NCBI GenBank assembly: GCA_023423775.1
Contig: JAFAEZ010000093.1
Location: forward strand, 1 to 13,142
Direction: 5' to 3'
Length of the DNA stretch: 13,142 bases
Source: Pseudomonadota bacterium
GTDB lineage: Bacteria; Pseudomonadota; Alphaproteobacteria; Sphingomonadales; Sphingomonadaceae
How positions within the stretch are numbered: position 1 is the stretch's first letter; each line of letters opens with the position of its first letter. The notes below the pieces were generated by a model that worked only from the letters and a program-made list of their open reading frames with translations, had not been told where the DNA came from and searched no databases. Below, in pieces: positions 6,926-11,809 of the stretch. A program made the translations under genes and the position numbers.

Positions 6926-7621
6926 ATGATCCGGGTTGCCAGCTACAATATGCGCAAAGCGATCGGGACCGACCGCCGGCGTCGGCCCGAGCGCACCCTC
7001 GAGGTGCTGCGCGAGGTCGACGCCGACGTGGTCGCGCTGCAGGAGGCGGACCGCCGCTTCGGCGCCCGCCTCAGCGCCCTGCCGTTTCACATGATCGAGG
7101 AGCATAGCAACTATAAACCGGTGCCGTTCGAGGCGCGGCAGGGCAGCATCGGTTGGCACGGCAATGCGCTTCTGGTGAAGCGCGACGTCGAGATCATCGA
7201 CCGCGAGATCCTGCACATCCCCTCGCTCGAACCGCGCGGCGCCGTGCTCGCCGATCTCAGCGTCAACGGCACGCATATACGCGTCGTCGGCATGCATCTC
7301 GATCTGTCCGGCCTGTGGCGCCGGCGGCAGGCGCATGCGATCCTCGCTCATCTCGCCAACCGCCACGACCAGCCGCCGACGATCCTGATGGGCGACCTCA
7401 ACGAATGGAGCGCGCAGGGCGGCTGCCTGCGCGACTTCGGCCACCAGTTCCGCTTCGCCGATTGCGGGCGGAGCTTCCACGCGCGGCGGCCGATCGCGCA
7501 ACTCGACCGGATCATGGCCAGCGACGGGGTGGAGATCGTCGAGAGCGGCGCCCATTTCAGCGCCGCGTCCCGCAAGGCCTCCGATCACCTGCCTATCTGG
7601 GCGAACCTCCGTCTGGAGTGA
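6926..7621 (+). CDS. Endonuclease/exonuclease/phosphatase family protein
   Basis: A 231-residue, probably cytoplasmic, metal-dependent hydrolase of the exonuclease III/DNase I/inositol phosphatase fold. The active-site set is complete: SYNMRK with N8, ALQEAD with E40, WHGNALL (77-83), GMHLDL with H124, GDLNEW with D157 and N159, LDRI with D194, and ASDHLP with the catalytic D220-H221 pair. There is no signal peptide, and the substrate (DNA, phospholipid or other phosphodiester) cannot be told. ATG 6926 is preferred because AGG lies 5 bases upstream and MIRVASYN is a normal start for the family; ATG 6914 would add four residues with no ribosome site. The 3' end overlaps the convergent serine hydrolase gene by 29 bp, leaving no room for a conventional terminator. 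Confidence 0.88.
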   Translation: MIRVASYNMRKAIGTDRRRRPERTLEVLREVDADVVALQEADRRFGARLSALPFHMIEEHSNYKPVPFEARQGSIGWHGNALLVKRDVEIIDREILHIPSLEPRGAVLADLSVNGTHIRVVGMHLDLSGLWRRRQAHAILAHLANRHDQPPTILMGDLNEWSAQGGCLRDFGHQFRFADCGRSFHARRPIAQLDRIMASDGVEIVESGAHFSAASRKASDHLPIWANLRLE

Positions 7622-8873
7622 GCATTTCCTGCGGCTGCGGCGTCGGGCCGGTCTTGCCGTCGAGATCCAGCCAGTCCTTGCGCGGCAATTTGTAGATCAT
7701 GTCCATGACCTCGAATTCGAGCCCGCCCGGCTGCGCGGTCGACGAGTTCCAGAGCGCGACGACACCGCTCTTCTTCGCTGGATCGAACATGATCAGCGAG
7801 CGGTAGCCGGTGACGCCCCCGCGGTGGCCGATCACATTGTGGCCGGCATAATCGTAGACCCGCCAGCCGAGGCCGTAGCTCGCCGCGTTCAGCCGCTCGC
7901 GGAACTTGCGCATCCGCGCCCGCTCCCCCGGCGTCGCGGCGCGCGGTGACTGCACGCTTTCGAGCACCTTGGGCGGGAGCACATCGGGCTCCTCGCCCAT
8001 CTGCGCCTTCATCCAGATCGCCAGATCCTTGATCGAGCTGTTGACGCCGCCCGCGGCGGGCACGCGATAATAGCTGTCGGTCACTTCCACCGGCCGCGAA
8101 TTCTTGCCGCCGCGATGGGGCTTGGCCCAGCTCTTGGCGCCGAGCAGCCCGTCGCGGGTCAGCGTCGCGCTGCGCATGCCGAGCGGCAGGAACAGGCGCT
8201 CGCGGACCGCGTCCTGATAGGTCTGGCCGGTGACGCGCTCGACGATCTCGCTGGCCGCGTCATAGGCGACATTCTGGTAGGAATGGCAGTTGCCGACCGG
8301 GCAGATCGCATTGAGCGTGGCGAGGTTGGCGCGCAGGAGGCGCGGGTCGCCGCCATCCTCCAGGCGCGCGTCATTGGCATGGCCGAACAAGCCGAGGCGG
8401 TGCGAGAGTAGATCCGACACCGTCGCCTTATGCTCGTTGCCGCCCGGCAGCCGCAGCGACGCCGAATATTTGGAGACAGGCTCGTAGAGCGAGAGCTTCC
8501 CCTCGTCGGCGAGCTTGGCGACCATATCCGCGGCCACGCCCTTGGAGACGCTGGCCCAGCGGAAGATCGTGTCGGTGGTGACCGGTTCGCCGGTCCCGGC
8601 ATCGGTGACGCCATAGCCCTTGAGGAAGCGGATTTCGCCGTCCTCGATCACGCCGACCGCGAGGCCGACCATCGAATCCTCCTCGGAAAGCCGCTGCAGG
8701 CGCGCGTCGAGCCGGCCGTAATCGACCAGGCTCGGGCCCTTGCGCTTGGCCTCGCCGATCGACAGCGCGTCGGCTTCGTTGCCCTTGATCTGCTCGGGAA
8801 CGGGTTGCCAATTGAACGAGATGCTGGTCGATGCCCAGGCGGTCAGCAGCAATCCGGCCGCGGCGGCCGACAC
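7593..8873 (-). CDS. Serine hydrolase, class C beta-lactamase/DD-peptidase fold
   Basis: A 426-residue (from GTG 8871-8873) exported hydrolase. The beta-lactamase-fold motifs are present in order: SVSK (108-111, nucleophile S108 and K111), YQN (199-201) and HRG (350-352) in IGHRGGVTGY. C191 and C196 could form a disulfide, as expected for a periplasmic protein. The N-terminus is a hydrophobic signal sequence but from GTG lacks the usual basic residues. An upstream in-frame CTG (8892-8894) with an ideal ribosome site would add NRKAFYV and complete it. Substrate is unknown: family members include esterases, D-aminopeptidases and penicillin-binding-like enzymes, so antibiotic resistance should not be assumed. 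It lies downstream of the M13 peptidase after a hairpin terminator, and its 3' end overlaps the convergent gene by 29 bp. Confidence 0.88.
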   Translation of the reverse strand: MSAAAAGLLLTAWASTSISFNWQPVPEQIKGNEADALSIGEAKRKGPSLVDYGRLDARLQRLSEEDSMVGLAVGVIEDGEIRFLKGYGVTDAGTGEPVTTDTIFRWASVSKGVAADMVAKLADEGKLSLYEPVSKYSASLRLPGGNEHKATVSDLLSHRLGLFGHANDARLEDGGDPRLLRANLATLNAICPVGNCHSYQNVAYDAASEIVERVTGQTYQDAVRERLFLPLGMRSATLTRDGLLGAKSWAKPHRGGKNSRPVEVTDSYYRVPAAGGVNSSIKDLAIWMKAQMGEEPDVLPPKVLESVQSPRAATPGERARMRKFRERLNAASYGLGWRVYDYAGHNVIGHRGGVTGYRSLIMFDPAKKSGVVALWNSSTAQPGGLEFEVMDMIYKLPRKDWLDLDGKTGPTPQPQEMLTPDGGSPR

Positions 8874-8891
8874 ATAGAAGGCTTTCCTGTT

Positions 8892-8907
8892 CAGCCTTCC
8901 TCTCCCC
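8892..8907 (-). promoter_or_regulatory. Shine-Dalgarno and probable CTG start of the serine hydrolase
   Basis: On the minus strand GGGGAG (8902-8907) is followed by a 7-base purine-rich spacer AGGAAGG and CTG (8892-8894). Reading on in frame gives an N-terminus of Asn-Arg-Lys-Ala-Phe-Tyr-Val joined to the hydrophobic stretch, a textbook Sec signal. No ATG, GTG or TTG occurs in this frame between the upstream TAG (8934-8936) and the GTG at 8873. Confidence 0.5.
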
Positions 8908-8923
8908 GGAATAAATCGAACGA

Positions 8924-8954
8924 TATGGACCGGCTACACCAGAGCCGGTCCATA
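8924..8954 (-). terminator. Perfect 12-bp stem hairpin, transcription terminator of the M13 peptidase gene
   Basis: Arms TATGGACCGGCT (8924-8935) and AGCCGGTCCATA (8943-8954) are exact reverse complements around a 7-base loop. The hairpin begins 14 bases past the peptidase stop. On the minus strand it is followed by a T-rich but interrupted stretch (ATCGTTCGATTTATT), so it is a plausible though imperfect intrinsic terminator. It also lies just upstream of the serine hydrolase ribosome site. Confidence 0.72.
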
Positions 8955-8968
8955 CGTCACCCGGAATT

Positions 8969-11035
8969 TTACCAGATTTTGATGCGCTTTTCCGGCGGCA
9001 GGTAGAGCGCGCCGTCCTTGACGCCGAACGCCGCGTACCAGGGATCGAAATTGCGCACGACGTTCGGGCGGAAATGGCCCGGCGTGTGCTCGTCCGTCGT
9101 GAGTATCTGCTGGAGGAAAGCCTCGCGATATTTGTTGCGCCACACCTGGCCGAAGCCGAGGAAGAAGCGCTGGTCGCCGGTATAGCCGTCGATCACCGGC
9201 GCCGGCTTGCCGTGCAGCGACATCTTATAGGCGTCATAGGCGATGGTGAGGCCGGCCAGATCGGCGATATTCTCGCCAAGCGTCAGCTCGCCATTCACCT
9301 TGGTGCCCGGCAGCGGCTCATATTCGCCATATTGCTTCACGACCTGATCGGTCAGCGCCTTGAATTTGGCGATGTCCTGCGGGCTCCACCAGACCGACAT
9401 GTTGCCCTTGGGGTCGAACTTGCTGCCCTGGTCGTCGAAATGATGGCTGATCTCGTGGCCGATCACGGCGCCGATGCCGCCATAATTGACTGCGTCGTCC
9501 GCGTTCGGATCGAAGAAGGGCGGCTGCAGGATTGCGGCCGGGAAAACGATCTCGTTTAGCAGCGGGTTGGCGTAGGCGTTCACCGTCTGCGGATACATGC
9601 CCCACTCGCTGCGATCGACCGGCTGGCCGAGCTTGTCGAGGTTGCGCTGATATTCGAAGGCGTTGGCGCGGAGCGCATTGCCGACCGCGTCGCCCGGCAC
9701 GATCTCCAGCTTCGAATAATCGCGCCACTTGTCGGGATAGCCGATCTTGGGCGTGAAGGCGGCGAGCTTGGCGCGCGCCTTGACCTTGGTCTCGGGCGTC
9801 ATCCAGTCGAGCGCGGCGAGACGCTTGTCCATCGCGGCAATCAGATTCTTGACCAGCTCGTCGGCCTTGGCCTTCGCCTCGGGCGGGAAATATTTCGCGA
9901 CATAGAGCTGGCCCACCGCCTCGCCCATACCGCCGCCGACCAGGTCCACGCCCCGCTTCCAGCGGTCCTTGATCTGCGGCGTACCCTGCAGAATCTTGCC
10001 GTTGAACGCGAAATTCTCGTCGACGAATGCCTTCGGCAGCAGCGGCGCGGCCGCAGCGATCGTGTGGAAGGTCAGATAGTCCTTCCAAGTGTCGAGCGGC
10101 TCGGACTGGACCAGCTTGGCCGCCCCGGCGAGCGCGCTCGGATGGGCGACGATCACCTGCGGCTGGCCCGCGACGCCGGCCGCCTTGAGATAGGTCGCCC
10201 AGTCGAAGCCCGGCAGGTTCTTGGCGAGGTCGCCTTCGGCCATCGGATTGTAGAGCTTCTCGATCTGGCGCTGCTCGACGCGCGACCAGTGCGCGGTCGC
10301 GATCTTCTTCTCGAGATCGTAGATGCGCTCGGCCTTCGCCTCGGCATCGGCGATGCCGGCGAGGCGCAGCATGGTGGCGACATGCTGCTTGTACTTGGCC
10401 CGCGCCTCGACGAACTTCGGATTCTTGTCGTCGAGATAATAATCGCGGTCGGGCAGGCCGAGGCCGCCCTGGCCGACATAGACGCCGTAGCGGCTATTGT
10501 CCTTGAGGTCCTGGATCACGGCCGCGCCGATCGGGGTGGCGATGCCGGTCCGGTTGGCCTCGCCGATGAACCGGGCGAGATCGGTGGTCGTGCGGATCGC
10601 CGCGACTTGATTGAGGAACGGCTTCAGCGGGGCGATGCCCTTCGCCTCGATGCCGGCTTCGTCCATGAAGCTCGCGAAATAATCGCCGACCTTCTGCGCG
10701 TTGCTTCCGGCCGGCGCCTTGGTCGCGGCGGCTTCCTCGATGATCGCGCGGGTGCGCTGGTCCGAAAGGTCGCGCAGGACACCGAAGCCGCCCCAGCTCG
10801 AACGGTCCGCGGGAATTTGGGTCGTCTTGGCCCAATTGCCGTTGGCGAAGCCGAAGAAGTCGTCGCCGGGCTTAACGCTCTTGTCCATGCCCTCCAGATC
10901 GACGCCCCAGGCGCCGAGCTGCGGCTTGCCCCTGGCGGCGACCGGAACGACGACGGACTCGGCGGCAAAGGCCGGAGTGGTGGCGGCGGCGACGCTCAGA
11001 GTCGCGACGCCTGCCAACACTATGTGCTTGATCAT
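8969..11035 (-). CDS. M13 family zinc metallopeptidase, exported
   Basis: A 688-residue neprilysin/PepO-type endopeptidase that cleaves short peptides in the periplasm or outside the cell. A Sec signal peptide occupies 1-24 (MIKHIVLAGV...TPAFA|AE). The peptidase M13 N domain starts with GDDFFGFANGNW (57-68). The catalytic half contains NAYANP (486-491), HEISHHFDD with zinc ligands H527 and H531 and catalytic E528, then GENIADLAG with third ligand E588 and D592. The C-terminus ends in IKIW, and the family normally closes with a Trp. Length fits (650-700). ATG 11033-11035 is chosen over a start 13 codons upstream because GAGGGT sits 4 bases before it and the signal peptide begins there. A GTGTATC inverted repeat lies 17 bp upstream, and a hairpin terminator follows the stop. 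Confidence 0.95.
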   Translation of the reverse strand: MIKHIVLAGVATLSVAAATTPAFAAESVVVPVAARGKPQLGAWGVDLEGMDKSVKPGDDFFGFANGNWAKTTQIPADRSSWGGFGVLRDLSDQRTRAIIEEAAATKAPAGSNAQKVGDYFASFMDEAGIEAKGIAPLKPFLNQVAAIRTTTDLARFIGEANRTGIATPIGAAVIQDLKDNSRYGVYVGQGGLGLPDRDYYLDDKNPKFVEARAKYKQHVATMLRLAGIADAEAKAERIYDLEKKIATAHWSRVEQRQIEKLYNPMAEGDLAKNLPGFDWATYLKAAGVAGQPQVIVAHPSALAGAAKLVQSEPLDTWKDYLTFHTIAAAAPLLPKAFVDENFAFNGKILQGTPQIKDRWKRGVDLVGGGMGEAVGQLYVAKYFPPEAKAKADELVKNLIAAMDKRLAALDWMTPETKVKARAKLAAFTPKIGYPDKWRDYSKLEIVPGDAVGNALRANAFEYQRNLDKLGQPVDRSEWGMYPQTVNAYANPLLNEIVFPAAILQPPFFDPNADDAVNYGGIGAVIGHEISHHFDDQGSKFDPKGNMSVWWSPQDIAKFKALTDQVVKQYGEYEPLPGTKVNGELTLGENIADLAGLTIAYDAYKMSLHGKPAPVIDGYTGDQRFFLGFGQVWRNKYREAFLQQILTTDEHTPGHFRPNVVRNFDPWYAAFGVKDGALYLPPEKRIKIW

Positions 11036-11139
11036 ATTACCCTCTTCCCGCTGTGTATCAGACTGGCGATACACTTACGCAGGGGCGAGGAGCTTGGGAA
11101 GGGGAAAGCGCGGGCGCGCGAAAATTCAGGACAAGCGCG
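11036..11139. promoter_or_regulatory. Intergenic region between rlpA and M13 peptidase
   Basis: This 104-bp stretch separates rlpA from the peptidase on the same strand. It contains the inverted repeat at 11053-11074, the peptidase ribosome site, and near 11107-11120 a GC-only segment (GCGC-GGGC-GCGC) that could make a short hairpin after rlpA but lacks a clear U-tract. A separate promoter for the peptidase is likely, though I cannot assign -35/-10 boxes with confidence. Confidence 0.4.
11053..11074 (-). promoter_or_regulatory. Inverted repeat GTGTATC-N8-GATACAC, candidate operator
   Basis: The two 7-bp arms (11053-11059 and 11068-11074) are exact reverse complements separated by 8 bp, giving a 22-bp dyad. 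It ends 17 bp before the M13 peptidase start, in its leader or promoter. Size and symmetry fit a dimeric repressor of the TetR or similar class. The regulator is not encoded in the window. The loop is too long and the stem too weak for an obvious terminator. Confidence 0.45.
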
Positions 11140-11643
11140 TCAGCGCAGCAGCTCCATCCGCACTATCGCTTTGCCGGCGCGCAGCATTGAGAGCTTTTGT
11201 GCAGCGGCGAGCGACATGTCGAGGACGCGGCGCTTGGCGAACGGACCGCGGTCGTTGACGCGGACGATCACCGACTTGCCGTTGGCCTTGTTGGTGACGC
11301 GCAGCTTGCTGCCGAGCGGCAGCGTACGGTGCGCCGCGGTCAGCGCCTGCGGATCGAAGCGCTCGCCGCTGGCGGTGCGGTTGCCGGCCAGCTCATGGCC
11401 GTAATAGCTGGCTTCGCCCTCGCCGAGCGCCTCGTAGGCGGGTTCGGGCGTCGGCGCGGCCTGGACGGCCTCCGGCTCGGGCGTCGCCACCACGTCGCGG
11501 TCGGCATCGATGACACTGACGACATCGAGCTTCGGCGTGAACGGCTTGGGCGTATCGGCGCGCACGGGCATCGTGATCAACCCGGCGGCGGCAAGCGCAA
11601 AAATGGCCTGTCCGCCGCGACGGCGGTTTTTCGATACAATCAT
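11140..11643 (-). CDS. rlpA: RlpA-family septal ring lytic transglycosylase, short form
   Basis: A 167-residue exported protein with a double-psi beta-barrel domain. The basic N-terminus (MIVSKNRRRGG) and hydrophobic stretch 13-28 form a signal peptide with probable cleavage after VRA (29). There is no lipobox cysteine. A Pro/Glu/Ala-rich linker (31-75) leads to the barrel: GEASYYG (76-82), SGERFDP (92-98), TAAHRTLPLGS (102-112), VIVRVNDRGPF (125-135), LDMSLAAAQKL (141-151). E94, H105 and D131 have the spacing of the residues reported as important in Pseudomonas aeruginosa RlpA (E120, H131, D157). RlpA removes peptide-stripped glycan at the division site. The C-terminal SPOR domain that targets classical RlpA to the septum is absent. 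AAGGGG lies 6 bases before the ATG. Its promoter region holds four GANTC sites. Confidence 0.9.
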   Translation of the reverse strand: MIVSKNRRRGGQAIFALAAAGLITMPVRADTPKPFTPKLDVVSVIDADRDVVATPEPEAVQAAPTPEPAYEALGEGEASYYGHELAGNRTASGERFDPQALTAAHRTLPLGSKLRVTNKANGKSVIVRVNDRGPFAKRRVLDMSLAAAQKLSMLRAGKAIVRMELLR

Positions 11644-11692
11644 GGATTACCCCTTGATCTCTGGGGGTGGGGCATAATTGCGGATGTTAAAC

Positions 11693-11740
11693 GAGTCCCG
11701 CACGAGTCGGTGAGTCGAGCCGGAAGCGGGATAAAGAGTC
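11693..11740. promoter_or_regulatory. Cluster of four GAGTC (GANTC) methylation sites
   Basis: GAGTC occurs at 11693-11697, 11704-11708, 11712-11716 and 11736-11740, all in the same orientation and all four of the GAGTC type. GANTC is the target of the cell-cycle methyltransferase CcrM in alphaproteobacteria, and GcrA acts with RNA polymerase at methylated GANTC promoters. From base composition about one GANTC per 300 bp would be expected, so four within 48 bp between divergent genes is a clear local excess. I found none in the other main gaps. Confidence 0.6.
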
Positions 11741-11744
11741 CGAA

Positions 11745-11787
11745 TTGGTTAACGGCGCGGGAACCAACTTCGCTCGACACGAACCAA
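11745..11787. repeat. Three AACCAA motifs (one inverted, two direct) before the patatin-like gene
   Basis: TTGGTT at 11745-11750 is the reverse complement of AACCAA at 11762-11767. The longer word GAACCAA occurs at 11761-11767 and again at 11781-11787, exactly 20 bp apart (about two helical turns). The last copy ends 22 bp before the ATG. This is a candidate regulator binding array; no known regulator motif was recognised. Confidence 0.4.
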
Positions 11788-11809
11788 GCCTGCTGGCAGG
11801 TTGCCGGCG

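Larger units (their letters stand above)
11644..11809. promoter_or_regulatory. Divergent promoter region between rlpA and patatin-like gene
   Basis: This 166-bp gap, visibly less GC-rich than the genes around it, must carry promoters for both directions. It contains the GAGTC cluster and AACCAA motifs listed separately, plus two TTAAC/GTTAA half-sites (11686-11690 and 11748-11753) resembling CtrA half-sites. A full TTAA-N7-TTAA box is not present. I could not place sigma-70 hexamers convincingly. Confidence 0.55.

Noticed and set aside
7593..8873. Calling the serine hydrolase an AmpC antibiotic-resistance gene
   Set aside because: It has the fold motifs but the family is dominated by esterases and peptidases, there is no adjacent ampR-like regulator, and the sequence gives no substrate evidence.
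8924..8954. The long hairpin considered as an operator or mobile-element end
   Set aside because: Its position 14 bp past a stop codon and the T-rich downstream stretch fit a terminator better; there is no transposase or duplicated flank.
10064..11404. A 446-codon plus-strand frame across the M13 peptidase and into rlpA
   Set aside because: Antisense shadow spanning two well-supported genes and their gap; no family resemblance.
11686..11753. Two TTAAC/GTTAA words considered as a full CtrA box
   Set aside because: They are 58 bp apart and neither has the TTAA-N7-TTAA arrangement, so only half-sites can be claimed.
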